Virus record (IMG/VR): IMGVR_UViG_3300046476_000325
Coordinates: 1-43,326 of that record
Reading direction: 5' to 3' (one strand)
DNA length: 43,326 nt
Source of the DNA: a virus
The first letter of the stretch is position 1. Each line of letters starts with the position of its first letter. Shown one piece after another: positions 31,525 through 39,147 of this stretch. A program made the translations under genes and the position numbers. Below the pieces are notes generated by a model, which was given only the letters and a program-made list of their open reading frames with translations, did not search any database and had not been told where the DNA came from.

Positions 31525-31761
31525 ATGGCTAGTGACACACGCGATTCGGACTCGATTGACTTCGAGGGGATTCTACAGATCGATGATCTCTGCCGTTTGC
31601 TCGAAACGAGCGGCGATACGATCCGCCGCCGCCTGAAATCGAACACCTTCCCGATCCCACCTCTGCCTGGCGGGATCGATAACAAGCTGAGGTGGTCGGG
31701 GCCGATCGTGCGCCGCTGGATCGACGAAAACGGGAGGCTCGACGCGGAGAGGTCCAAGTGA
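31525..31761 (+). CDS. MerR/HTH_17-like DNA-binding protein, first early gene
   Basis: The product has 78 residues from ATG 31525 (AGAGGG ten bases upstream); ATG 31498 and 31453 are also possible. ILQIDDLCRLLETSGDTIRRRLKSNTFPIPPLPGGIDNKLRWSGPIVRRWIDENG is a winged helix-turn-helix with a wing hairpin. As the first rightward gene opposite the repressor it is in the Cro position. Its stop overlaps the next start. Confidence 0.7.
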   Translation: MASDTRDSDSIDFEGILQIDDLCRLLETSGDTIRRRLKSNTFPIPPLPGGIDNKLRWSGPIVRRWIDENGRLDAERSK

Positions 31762-32003
31762 CCGCCGCCGAGGCGCTCGCGCGCGCGGCCGCGGGCGAGC
31801 TGCTCGGGCCGCTCGACCTGATGGCGATTTTCCAGATCAGCAAAGCGAGTTTCTACCAACGCAAGGCCCACGGCGATTTCAATCACCTGATGGTGCGCCC
31901 GGCCGTCGGATCGCACTGCTTCTCGGGGGTGCTCGTGCATCGCTACCTCCGCGGTGAGCCGGTCTACGAACCCACCTTCGGCGCGAAGCGAGGTGGCCGG
32001 TGA
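31758..32003 (+). CDS. Excisionase-like helix-turn-helix protein (copy 2)
   Basis: The product has 81 residues from GTG 31758. It is clearly paralogous to the protein beside the integrase: EALARAAAGELLGP, then FY-x-R/Q-x-x-A-x-GDF, then SGVLVHRYLR and YEPTF are shared. Coupled by overlaps to the genes on both sides. Confidence 0.75.
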   Translation: MTAAEALARAAAGELLGPLDLMAIFQISKASFYQRKAHGDFNHLMVRPAVGSHCFSGVLVHRYLRGEPVYEPTFGAKRGGR

Positions 32004-32161
32004 CGCTCGCGATCATCATCGGCGCAGCGATGGGCGTGGGCACCCTGCTGTTCGGCGCCTGGCTCCTGCGGGCGGCGCTGAACGAAGACAATCCCGACGA
32101 AGTCACGATCGCCTGGCGCGACGCGCACGAGCGCGAGCAAGGACGGCGGTCCCATGACTGA
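32000..32161 (+). CDS. Small membrane protein
   Basis: The product has 53 residues from GTG 32000, overlapping the preceding stop. The N-terminus TLAIIIGAAMGVGTLLFGAWLL is one transmembrane helix, followed by an acidic/basic soluble tail (NEDNPDEVTIAWRDAHEREQGRRS). Function unknown. Confidence 0.6.
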   Translation: MTLAIIIGAAMGVGTLLFGAWLLRAALNEDNPDEVTIAWRDAHEREQGRRSHD

Positions 32162-32354
32162 TCGCGCCCACGGCGTGGCGGTCTGCGCCGTCTGCGGGTA
32201 CGAAGCGCGGCTCACGGCCGACGACGCCGCGGAGGTGAGCGAGACGCTGCGGCGGATCCTCCTCGCGCATCTCCTCGACTGCCACCCCGAGGAGCGCATC
32301 GCCAACAACGTGCGCGAGCTGCTGCTCCGCGCGAACTTCGGGGTGTATGGGTAA
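32154..32354 (+). CDS. Small zinc-finger protein
   Basis: The product has 66 residues. VCAVCGYEARL plus LLAHLLDCHPEERI gives a C-x2-C ... H-x3-C-H layout, enough for one zinc finger; the rest is helical. It overlaps both neighbours. No function known. Confidence 0.65.
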   Translation: MTDRAHGVAVCAVCGYEARLTADDAAEVSETLRRILLAHLLDCHPEERIANNVRELLLRANFGVYG

Positions 32355-32553
32355 GCGCGCCGATCGCCGCCGCGCGCAGGAGGCCGAGCAGCTCGCGCAG
32401 GAGCAGATGGCCGCCGCGCGCCCGAACGAGCCGCCGCCGCTCACGCCCAACGCGGCGAGCTGCCCGGCGCGCTTCGGCCCCTGCGACTACACGATGAAAG
32501 GCCGCGACGGGATCCGGCGCTGTTGGTACTGCGCGAGGCGGAAACCATGTTGA
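32347..32553 (+). CDS. Small basic Cys-containing protein
   Basis: The product has 68 residues. The N-terminal half is a charged helix (GKRADRRRAQEAEQLAQEQ). The C-terminal CPARFGPCDYTMKGRDGIRRCWYCARRKPC has five Cys and could bind zinc. It overlaps the exonuclease gene by seven bases. Confidence 0.65.
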   Translation: MGKRADRRRAQEAEQLAQEQMAAARPNEPPPLTPNAASCPARFGPCDYTMKGRDGIRRCWYCARRKPC

Positions 32554-33419
32554 TCGATCACCCTGGCGTCTACGCGATCCCGGCCGCGGACTACCACGCG
32601 GATCCCTGCGTCGAGCCGTCGCTCTCCTCCTCGATCGCGAAGATGCTGTGCCTCTCCTCGGCGCTGCACGCGCGCCACGAGCACCCGCGCCTCAACCCGC
32701 AGGCCGAGCACGAAGACGCCGAGCACTTCGACATCGGCACCGCGGCGCACGCGCTGCTTCTCGAAGGCGGCGGCAACATCGAGATCATCAACGCGCCCGA
32801 CTGGCGCACGAAGGCCGCGAAGGAGGCCCGCGCGGCCGCCCGCGCCGAGGGGAAAACGCCACTCCTGGCGCGCACCTGCGAGGAGGTGATCGCGATGGTC
32901 AAGGCGACGCGCGGGCAGCTCGATCAGCACACCGACGGCGGCGCGGCGATGTTCACCGACGGCGAGGCCGAGCAAACGCTCGTCTGGATCGAGGGCGGCG
33001 ATGTGTGGTGCCGCGCGCGGCTCGACTGGCTCCGCACCGACCCGTACGCCATCGACGACTACAAAAGCACCAGCGCCAGCGCGAACCCCGATACGTGGGC
33101 GCGGACCATGTTCTCCGCGGGGTTCGATCTGCAAGCCGCGTTCTATTTGCGCGGCCTGCGCGCGATCACCGGCGAGCGCCTCGACGATCCGGCCGCCTTC
33201 CGCTTCTGCGTGCAGGAGACGTTCGCGCCGTACGCGGTGAGCGTGATCGCGCTGAACCCGGACGCCATGATGCTCGCCGAAAAAAAATGTGAGTACGCGA
33301 TCGAGAAGTGGCGCGAGGCCCGCGCCTCGGGCGACTGGCGCGGCTATCCGCGGCGCACCGCATACGCGACGCTGCCGCCGCAGCACGAGAGTTGGTGGTT
33401 GGAGAAGGAGCTTCGTTAA
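32547..33419 (+). CDS. RecE/exodeoxyribonuclease VIII-like PDDEXK nuclease (DUF3799-like)
   Basis: The product has 290 residues. SLSSSIAKMLCLSSALHARHEHPRL is the usual opening of phage RecE/DUF3799 nucleases. FDIGTAAHALLLEG follows, and the active site is D160 in CRARLDWLR with D170-D171-Y-K173 in AIDDYKS. A conserved Gln is at DLQAAFYLRGL. It should resect 5' ends of double-stranded DNA for recombination. It lies ahead of the Sak4-like ATPase. Confidence 0.88.
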   Translation: MLIDHPGVYAIPAADYHADPCVEPSLSSSIAKMLCLSSALHARHEHPRLNPQAEHEDAEHFDIGTAAHALLLEGGGNIEIINAPDWRTKAAKEARAAARAEGKTPLLARTCEEVIAMVKATRGQLDQHTDGGAAMFTDGEAEQTLVWIEGGDVWCRARLDWLRTDPYAIDDYKSTSASANPDTWARTMFSAGFDLQAAFYLRGLRAITGERLDDPAAFRFCVQETFAPYAVSVIALNPDAMMLAEKKCEYAIEKWREARASGDWRGYPRRTAYATLPPQHESWWLEKELR

Positions 33420-33437
33420 CTGAATTGGAGGGACAGA

Positions 33438-34277
33438 GTGAAGAAGAAGGACGACGCCAAAGACACGATCGACGTACTCGAAGTAACGAAGGGACTCGCC
33501 CACGTTTGCCTCGTGGGCGAGCCAGGCGCCGGGTTGATCTGCAATCGCCTCAGTGAAAAGGCGCGGCGCGAACTCCTGATGCCCGCAGGGAAGCGGAACG
33601 CCGTCGAACGCGCGACTCTATTGAAGCACAAACCCTACGACGAATTTCGAGATTCGCCGTACCGCCTGCCCGAAGCGATGGAGGCGCTAGATCGGCTCAC
33701 GCATATCCGCACAGGCGAACCTCTGCAACCACCACTGCCAGCACCAGGGCCGGTGATCGGCGTCCTGTCGGCGTCGTTCAAAAAAGCAATGATGACCGCG
33801 GCGCTCGATTTGCCCAACACGAAGAAGGCGCAGATCGGACGGCTCGTGTGGGCGCAGGGCCTCTACACGCCGATCTACGGCGTGCCACAAATCCTCCTCG
33901 CTCCGGTGCGGTCGGCCGACATGAACCGCACGCCTGACATTCGCTCGCGCGCGATCCTTCCGAGGTGGGCGTGCCGCCTACGGATCGAGTTCGTGCAACC
34001 GCTGATGAAGATCAACGCGGTCCTGCGCCTGCTCGCCGCGGCGGGGTTGTTCATCGGCGTCGGCGACTGGCGCAAAGAAAAAGGTTCGGGCACGTTCGGC
34101 GGATTCCGACTCGTCGAGGAGGACGATCCCGAGTTCCTCGACATTGTTGCGGGCGGCGGCCGTGCGGCGCAGCTCGAAGCATTGCTGTCGCCCGAGCCAT
34201 ACGACGAGGAGACGGCCTCGCTGCTCGCGTGGTTCGATGAGGAGATCGCGCGACGCCAGGGTAAAGGGGTGGCCTAA
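33438..34277 (+). CDS. Conserved phage protein of unknown function beside the exonuclease
   Basis: The product has 279 residues from GTG 33438 with GGAGGGA upstream. Recognisable blocks: LICNRLSEKARRELLMPAGKRNAVERATLLKHKPYDEFR, VLSASFKKAMMTAALDLP, KAQIGRLVWAQGLYTPIYGVP, RSADMNRTPDIRSRAILPRWACRLRI and GVGDWRKEKGSGTFGGFRLV. I know this pattern as a phage family near recombination genes without a function. SASFKKAMM faintly recalls the RAMP/Cas7-like KGALR segment; that is speculation. Confidence 0.7.
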   Translation: MKKKDDAKDTIDVLEVTKGLAHVCLVGEPGAGLICNRLSEKARRELLMPAGKRNAVERATLLKHKPYDEFRDSPYRLPEAMEALDRLTHIRTGEPLQPPLPAPGPVIGVLSASFKKAMMTAALDLPNTKKAQIGRLVWAQGLYTPIYGVPQILLAPVRSADMNRTPDIRSRAILPRWACRLRIEFVQPLMKINAVLRLLAAAGLFIGVGDWRKEKGSGTFGGFRLVEEDDPEFLDIVAGGGRAAQLEALLSPEPYDEETASLLAWFDEEIARRQGKGVA

Positions 34278-34786
34278 TGCAACGGCTGACCGAGGCGCAC
34301 GTTTCGTATCTGGTCACACTCGAACGTCAAGGACGAACGACCGCGGAGGACGTGCTCGCCGACGCGAAGCGCCCCGACAGCCCTCTGCACGATCTCTACG
34401 ATTGGGACATCACCGCGGCGGCGCAAGCGCACTGGTTGGATCGCACGCGCGCGATCATCCGGCTCGTGAAGGTCGTCGTCCACACCGAGCACCAAACGAT
34501 CCGGCTCCCGCGGTACATCCGCGATCCGGCGCTGCCGCCGCAGGAACAAGGATATGCGTCGGTCGAGGCGCTGCGCCTGGAATCCGCACTCGCGCATCGC
34601 GCGCTGGTGACGGAGCTGGAACGAGTGACCTCATCGCTGCGCCGAGCGCGTCACATCGCGCTCGGCCTCGGCCTCGAAGACGACGTGGATGATCTCCTCG
34701 CGCGCGTCTCGGGCCTGCGGGAAATTTGGACCGAGCGCAGCGCGCCGCCGCCAGATGCCGATGCGGCGGCGTCGCCTGCGGCGTGA
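34277..34786 (+). CDS. Conserved phage protein paired with the 33438 gene
   Basis: The product has 169 residues. SPLHDLYDWDITAAAQAHWLDRTRAIIRLVKVVVH is a conserved block seen in phage proteins near recombination genes. A helical C-terminal half follows (ALRLESALAHRALVTELERVTSSLRRARHIALGLGLEDDVDDLLARV), and its start overlaps the previous stop by one base. Unknown function; probable partner of its neighbour. Confidence 0.7.
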   Translation: MQRLTEAHVSYLVTLERQGRTTAEDVLADAKRPDSPLHDLYDWDITAAAQAHWLDRTRAIIRLVKVVVHTEHQTIRLPRYIRDPALPPQEQGYASVEALRLESALAHRALVTELERVTSSLRRARHIALGLGLEDDVDDLLARVSGLREIWTERSAPPPDADAAASPAA

Positions 34787-35451
34787 CCCTGAAAGGACGA
34801 GGTTTGGTACGGCACGGAGCGTAACGGCTAGACCGGGCCGGGCGCGGCGGGGCGGGCGCGGCGAGGCGGGGCGCTCCTGGTAACGACCGGAGAGGTTCGG
34901 CGCGGCTTGGCGTGGTTACGCGCGGCGGGCGGGGCGAGGTTGGGCACGGCAAGCAAAGGTTCGACACGGCCCGGTTCGGCGCGGCGGGCAACGCACGCAT
35001 AGGCGGGGTCTGGTTGGGCGCGGTTGCGCTGAAGCAACGCGCGGCCGGGCGCGGCGGGCAAGGTCAGGTTGATCGAGGTGAGACGCGGGAAGGTTGGGTC
35101 TGTCGCGGCGGGCGAGGCGCGGTTTGTTTTGGTTGGGCGAGGTTGCGCTCGGCAACGACTGGTGAGCCAGGGCAAGGTTGGGCGCGGCCGCGGCGGGCCG
35201 GGCAAGGGAAGGCGGCGAAACACACGCAGAGGTTTGGCGCGGCGCGGAGCGGCGGGTTAGGCGCGGTTGGGTTGCGCTTGTCTAGGTTGGGTTTGGTCGC
35301 GGAGTTGGAACGGAGTGACACGGCGGGCAACGCATGGCGGGGTTCGGCCGGGTGCGGCGCGACTGGACAACGCTCGGCAGGCCACGCGAGGTTGGGCGCT
35401 GCGGGGTGAGTCGGGGTGGGGTGTCGTCTGGTGAGGATGGGTCAGGCGGGT
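34787..35451 (+). repeat. G-rich degenerate repeat region between recombination genes
   Basis: This stretch has no recognisable gene family. The plus strand is strongly G-skewed (28 G and 15 C in 34861-34920). GGTTGGGCG recurs at 35012, 35131, 35176 and 35390; CGGCGGGCAACGCA is exact at 34982-34995 and 35321-35334. Small hairpins GTTGC-loop-GCAAC also recur. An open frame from GTG 34912 to 35409 (165 codons) encodes Gly/Arg/Ala repeats and may not be a real gene. Similar G-rich blocks with Gly-Arg-Gln frames occur in other phages. Confidence 0.75.
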
Positions 35452-36450
35452 ATGGCATTCACGTTTCGACCAGCGACGCGCGAGAACGTACCGCTGCTCG
35501 TCGGCCTCTCAGGAGGAACGGGCAGCGGGAAAACCTTCACCGCGTTCCGCCTGGCAAAAGGGATCGCAGGCGAGCGGCCCTTCGCGGTGATCGATACAGA
35601 GGCGTCGCGCGCGAAGCACTACGCGGATCTGTTTCGCTTTGATCACGGCGACCTGGCGCCGCCGTTCTCGCCCGAGCGGTACGCCGAGGCGATCGCCGCC
35701 GCCGACGCGGCGCACTACGACGTGATCGTCGTCGATTCGATGTCGCACGAATGGTCTGGTGAAAATGGAGTTTTAGATTTTCAGGAGGCCGAACTCGATC
35801 GGATGGCGGGCGACGACTGGAAGAAGCGCGAGGCGTGCCGGATGGCGAGTTGGATCCGTCCGAAGATCGCGCACAAGCAAATGGTGCAGCGGCTCCTCCA
35901 AATTCGCGCGCACCTGATCCTCTGCTTCCGCGCGGAGCCGAAGATCGAGATGGTGCGCGAGAACGGCAAGACCGTGATCGTGGAAAAAAAATCGCTCGTC
36001 GGGTTGCATGGCTGGATCCCGGTCACGGAAAAAAACCTCCCGTTCGAGCTGACCGCGAGCTTCCTGCTGATGGCCGAGCACCCAGGCGTACCGCTGCCGA
36101 TCAAATTGCAGGAGCAGCACCGCGCGATGTTTCCGCTCGACAGGGCGATCACCGAGTGGGCCGGTGAGCAGCTCGCCGGATGGGCGCGCGGCGGTGCGCC
36201 TTCCGCAGCTCGGGATCTACCGGCGAAGGATCTACCGGCGAAGGAGCCGACGAAGGACGACCACGACGCCGCGGCCGACTGGCTCACGAAGATCGCCGAG
36301 GCGAGCACGCCCGAGGAGATCGAGCGGATCGGCCGCGAGCTGCGCGCGGTCAAGACGCTATCGGCGGGCAGCGTGCGAACGCTGCGCGAGGCGTGGGCCG
36401 CTCGGCGGCGCGCCCTGGCGCCCGCAGCGCAGCAAACCCCGGCGACGTAA
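35452..36450 (+). CDS. RecA-like P-loop ATPase, Sak4-type recombination protein
   Basis: The product has 332 residues from ATG 35452 (ATG 35437 is possible). The P-loop is GGTGSGKT at 21-28; VIDTEASRAKHYADLFRFDHGDL follows; VIVVDSMSHEW with D95 is Walker B; LLQIRAHLILCFRAEPKIEM is the following strand. This matches AAA_24/Sak4-like single-strand annealing ATPases found beside RecE-like nucleases. The C-terminal 90 residues (a repeated DLPAK and a charged helix) are variable. Probably pairs with the exonuclease at 32547. Confidence 0.82.
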   Translation: MAFTFRPATRENVPLLVGLSGGTGSGKTFTAFRLAKGIAGERPFAVIDTEASRAKHYADLFRFDHGDLAPPFSPERYAEAIAAADAAHYDVIVVDSMSHEWSGENGVLDFQEAELDRMAGDDWKKREACRMASWIRPKIAHKQMVQRLLQIRAHLILCFRAEPKIEMVRENGKTVIVEKKSLVGLHGWIPVTEKNLPFELTASFLLMAEHPGVPLPIKLQEQHRAMFPLDRAITEWAGEQLAGWARGGAPSAARDLPAKDLPAKEPTKDDHDAAADWLTKIAEASTPEEIERIGRELRAVKTLSAGSVRTLREAWAARRRALAPAAQQTPAT

Positions 36451-36463
36451 AGGAGGTGGATCG

Positions 36464-36634
36464 ATGACGAAGCGGAAGACGGCGATCGATCGAGCAGTCG
36501 AGCAGATCGACAAAGACATCGCGACGGCCGAGGCGCAGCTCGAAGTCCTGCGGGCCGCGCGTGTGCGGATCGACTCTCAGCGCGTGAACACGACGACGGT
36601 GAAGGCGGCGGAAGGCCACCCCGAGGGCGTCTGA
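36464..36634 (+). CDS. Small coiled-coil protein
   Basis: The product has 56 residues behind a strong AAAGGAGGT. Almost all helix: IDRAVEQIDKDIATAEAQLEVLRAARVRIDSQR, likely a coiled coil. It overlaps the next gene by one base. No function known. Confidence 0.7.
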   Translation: MTKRKTAIDRAVEQIDKDIATAEAQLEVLRAARVRIDSQRVNTTTVKAAEGHPEGV

Positions 36635-37068
36635 TGACCGGCGAGGGCGCGCGCTGTTTGTTCTGCGGCGGCGATCTCAGCGAGCCGGAGCACTGGCGGC
36701 ACTGCGACGGGCGCCAGGGCGAGATCGAGGCCGAGGATCTGCCGCTGCTGATCTCGGGCCTCACGGACGCCACGTATGCGACCTCCGCGGCGGCGGCGGT
36801 GAGCGTGATCGACTCGAAGGACACGCAGCGCGAACTCGTGCGACTGACGATCCGCGCAGGCGGGCGGCTCGGGCACTCTGACGATGAAGTGCAAGTGATC
36901 ACCGGCCTCGATGGCAGCTCGGAGCGGCCGCGGCGATGGGAGTTGTGGAAACAAGGACGGATCCGCGTGTTGCACGACGCCGAGGGCCGCGAGGTGAAGC
37001 GGCTCACGCGCACGCAGCGGCGCGCGGTCGTATGGGTTTGCTCGGACGAGGCCGCCAGCGAGCGGTGA
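36634..37068 (+). CDS. Hypothetical protein with N-terminal zinc knuckle
   Basis: The product has 144 residues. N-terminal CLFCGGDLSEPEHWRHCDGRQGEIE is a C-x2-C ... H-x2-H-C site. The middle is beta-rich (YATSAAAAVSVIDSKDTQRELVRLTIRA), and the C-terminus is RRWELWKQGRIRVLHDAEGREVKRLTRTQRRAVVW. Possibly DNA-associated, unassigned. Confidence 0.65.
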   Translation: MTGEGARCLFCGGDLSEPEHWRHCDGRQGEIEAEDLPLLISGLTDATYATSAAAAVSVIDSKDTQRELVRLTIRAGGRLGHSDDEVQVITGLDGSSERPRRWELWKQGRIRVLHDAEGREVKRLTRTQRRAVVWVCSDEAASER

Positions 37069-37081
37069 AGGATCTGGTTCA

Positions 37082-37447
37082 GTGAACGAGAAGTTGATCG
37101 CCGAATGGTTCTGGACCGATCGCTGGACGGGTTCGTCGGCCTTCCTGCTGCCGCTCGAAGCGCGCGGTCTGTATCGCGAGATGTTGACGCAGGCGTGGCG
37201 CCGCGGCGCCCGGCTCCCGACCGAGCCGGAGACGATCAAGCGCGCGATCGCGGCGACCGAGGCCGAGTGGGCGCGCGCCTGGCCGCTGGTCGCGCCGTAC
37301 TGGCGGCAGACCGCCGAGGGCCTGCTCGTCAACGACACGCAGATCGAGATTTACGCGGACGCGCAGGCGCGCGTGGTGACGAACAAAGCGCGGGCGGTGC
37401 ACGCCGCGCAGACGAGGTGGGGGGGCAAGGGTAATGGTCGCGGTTGA
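37082..37447 (+). CDS. DUF1376-like replication-module protein
   Basis: The product has 121 residues from GTG 37082. WFWTDRWTGSSAFLLPLEARGLYREMLTQAWRRGARLPTEPETIKRAIAATEAEWARAWPLVAPYW is the DUF1376 pattern. Family members often continue into low-complexity tails. Here TGA (37445-37447) ends the protein just after a G7 run (37419-37425), and the same frame continues from ATG 37448 into a repeat tail. It may be a truncated or frameshifted longer protein. Confidence 0.75.
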   Translation: MNEKLIAEWFWTDRWTGSSAFLLPLEARGLYREMLTQAWRRGARLPTEPETIKRAIAATEAEWARAWPLVAPYWRQTAEGLLVNDTQIEIYADAQARVVTNKARAVHAAQTRWGGKGNGRG

Positions 37448-37654
37448 ATGCTTGGCGCAGTGCTCGGGCATCTCCTCGGGCAGTGCTCGGCGCAGTGCTC
37501 GGGCACATGCTCGGGCTATGCCCTCCGTCTCCGTCTCCGTCTCCGTCTCCGTCTCCGTCTCCGTCTCCGTCTCTACACCCATGTTCGCGGCGATCGCCTT
37601 TGTACAACCAATTAGAACCTCGCGAATTTTTTCAAAATCCGCGAATTGCCCACA
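37448..37654. repeat. Tandem repeats after the DUF1376-like gene
   Basis: Imperfect CAGTGCTCGGGC-type repeats (about 37459-37519) are followed by eight perfect copies of CCGTCT (37525-37572). All three plus-strand frames give low-complexity peptides (PS, VS or LR repeats). No convincing gene; an AT-rich stretch follows (37600-37650) before the next start. Confidence 0.8.
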
Positions 37655-37987
37655 ATGATGGCCCACCCCTTCAAAGCGGACGACAACCGGGGCCGCCTCC
37701 TCGCGCGCTTGATCCGCGAGATCCTCGCGACGGCCGAGGCGGCCGAGTTCGAACAGCTCGCCGATCTGGTGGAGGCGCTGAAGCTGAAGTGCGCCCGCCA
37801 CCACATCGGGTGGACCCACGACGACATCTCCGCGGCGCTGCGGATGGTGGCCTCGAACGTGGCGCTGCCTGGCGCGCGCGTCCTGGCGGCCCGGCGCGAG
37901 CGCCTCGAACGCGATCGGCCCGACGGGCGTCCGATCAGCCGGGCCGAGGCGTCGGCCATCCTGCTGCGGCTCGGGGTGCGCCTGTGA
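37655..37987 (+). CDS. Hypothetical helical protein
   Basis: The product has 110 residues from ATG 37655 (a second ATG follows directly at 37658). LLARLIREILATAEAAEFEQLADLVEALKLKCARHHIGWTHDDISAALRMVASN is helical. The stop overlaps the next GTG. No family recognised. Confidence 0.65.
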   Translation: MMAHPFKADDNRGRLLARLIREILATAEAAEFEQLADLVEALKLKCARHHIGWTHDDISAALRMVASNVALPGARVLAARRERLERDRPDGRPISRAEASAILLRLGVRL

Positions 37988-38316
37988 GGGCGTGGGCGCG
38001 CGTCGCTGTCGCCACGCTCTGCGGCGGATGCAACCGCCAGCTCGCGAAGGGCGATCCGATCCTCGTGATCGACTTTGAGTTTCGCGCCGACTACACCACG
38101 TCACCGCCGAAGGCCCGGCGAGCGGTGCGGCGCATCCGCTGCGATCGCTGCGAAGGCCCGGCGCCCCCCGATCTGCCCGCCTTCGTGGAGCAGAGCAACG
38201 CGATCACGCCGACACCGATGACGCGGTTTCATCCGGTGCTGCCGCTCGGAACGCCGCTGGCGGATTGGCGCGCGCGGGCGAGCGGCGAGCGCGAGCCAGG
38301 TGAGGACGATGACTAG
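37984..38316 (+). CDS. Small zinc-binding protein (PARP-type-like Cys pairs)
   Basis: The product has 110 residues from GTG 37984. ATLCGGCNRQLAKGDPILVIDFEF and RRIRCDRCEGPAPP give two C-x2-C pairs about 40 residues apart. The pattern recalls treble-clef phage proteins. Its end overlaps the next gene. Confidence 0.65.
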   Translation: MRAWARVAVATLCGGCNRQLAKGDPILVIDFEFRADYTTSPPKARRAVRRIRCDRCEGPAPPDLPAFVEQSNAITPTPMTRFHPVLPLGTPLADWRARASGEREPGEDDD

Positions 38317-38524
38317 CGAAGCGCGCCCGCGGCAGCATCGGATCGTGAATCCCGAGCACGCCATCGCGTGCTTACGGCGGCTCGTGGCCGCGTGGGAGCG
38401 CGGCTGTCTCCTGCACCCACAGGTGGCGGCCGACAAGCGGGCGGAGTTTCTCGGCGCGCTGCGCGAGGCGGAGCGCCTCCTCGACCAACGCGCGAGCGAG
38501 GGCACAGCACATGCCGATGTTTGA
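38309..38524 (+). CDS. Small helical protein
   Basis: The product has 71 residues from ATG 38309 (GTG 38300 also possible); AGGTGAGG lies upstream. NPEHAIACLRRLVAAWERGCLLHPQVAADKRAEFLGALREAERLL is helical. Function unknown. Confidence 0.6.
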   Translation: MTSEARPRQHRIVNPEHAIACLRRLVAAWERGCLLHPQVAADKRAEFLGALREAERLLDQRASEGTAHADV

Positions 38525-38687
38525 AGTCACCCACCGTCTCACCGTCACCGCCGATACGCCCGAGGCCGCGGCGCTCGAAGCGGATCGCCTGCTCGCGCTG
38601 CCGATGCGCGAGTTCTCCGTCACCGGCCCGCGGACGCCGACGGTCTTCGTGCGCGTCGAGCGCGGGAAGGCGACGAGGATCGCATGA
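38511..38687 (+). CDS. Very small beta-alpha protein
   Basis: The product has 58 residues: FEVTHRLTVTADTPEAAALEADRLLALPMREFSVTG. The strand-helix-strand layout suggests a small ferredoxin-like fold. It overlaps the genes on either side (14 and 4 bases). Unknown. Confidence 0.6.
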   Translation: MPMFEVTHRLTVTADTPEAAALEADRLLALPMREFSVTGPRTPTVFVRVERGKATRIA

Positions 38688-38923
38688 CCGATCTCCAAAC
38701 CCTCACCGCGCTGTTCGCCCGCGCACACATCGCCTGTGTGATTGCCGAAACGCGAGAGAACTCCTACGCGAGCGGCAACGGCCTGCCGCTGCCCGCAGGC
38801 ATGACGATCACGGCGGCCCGCGTGACGGAGACGACGCGGCAGAGTTTCGGGCACCTCGGGTTCTTCGCCGAGCTGTACTTCGATCACGAGGGCGCGCTCG
38901 TCGGGATCGGGGCCTGGGAGTGA
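38684..38923 (+). CDS. Small hypothetical protein
   Basis: The product has 79 residues. LTALFARAHIACVIAETRENSYASGNGLPLPAGMTITAARVTE, then HLGFFAELYFDHEGALVGIGAWE: the ending (FxxxGxLVxxGAWE) is the usual phage small-protein pattern for a beta-sandwich edge. No function known. Confidence 0.65.
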   Translation: MTDLQTLTALFARAHIACVIAETRENSYASGNGLPLPAGMTITAARVTETTRQSFGHLGFFAELYFDHEGALVGIGAWE

Positions 38924-39147
38924 CGAAGATCATCAACGTCAGCGCGTTCCACAAACCGCTCGCCGACGCGGGCCTCGTGCCGCCGAACTGCCGTCTATTG
39001 GGAATCTCGATCGGTGCGAACGACGACGCCTTCATCGTGCGGTATGAGGTGATGTTCACGCCGGAACAGACGATGGCGCTCGGCCTCGTGCTGCAACAGG
39101 TCGCCGTGAAAGTGGTCGAGGATGCCATCGCGGAGGATCCGCGGTGA
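38920..39147 (+). CDS. Small hypothetical protein
   Basis: The product has 75 residues from GTG 38920 overlapping the previous TGA. FHKPLADAGLVPPNCRLLGISIGANDDAFIVRYEVMFTPEQTMALGLVLQQV has strands followed by a helix. Unassigned. Confidence 0.65.
   Translation: MTKIINVSAFHKPLADAGLVPPNCRLLGISIGANDDAFIVRYEVMFTPEQTMALGLVLQQVAVKVVEDAIAEDPR

Noticed and set aside
34912-35409. 165-codon Gly/Arg-rich open frame as a confirmed gene
   Set aside because: Its composition follows directly from the G-rich repeat; no family or convincing ribosome-binding site. Kept as part of the repeat region.
37329-37607. Minus-strand frame encoding (DG)n repeats
   Set aside because: It is the complement of the CCGTCT tandem repeat, with no other coding features.
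37082-37615. TGA recoding (readthrough) in the DUF1376-like gene
   Set aside because: TGA is used as the normal stop throughout the window, with many overlapping ATGA starts; truncation or a slip in the G7 run is simpler.
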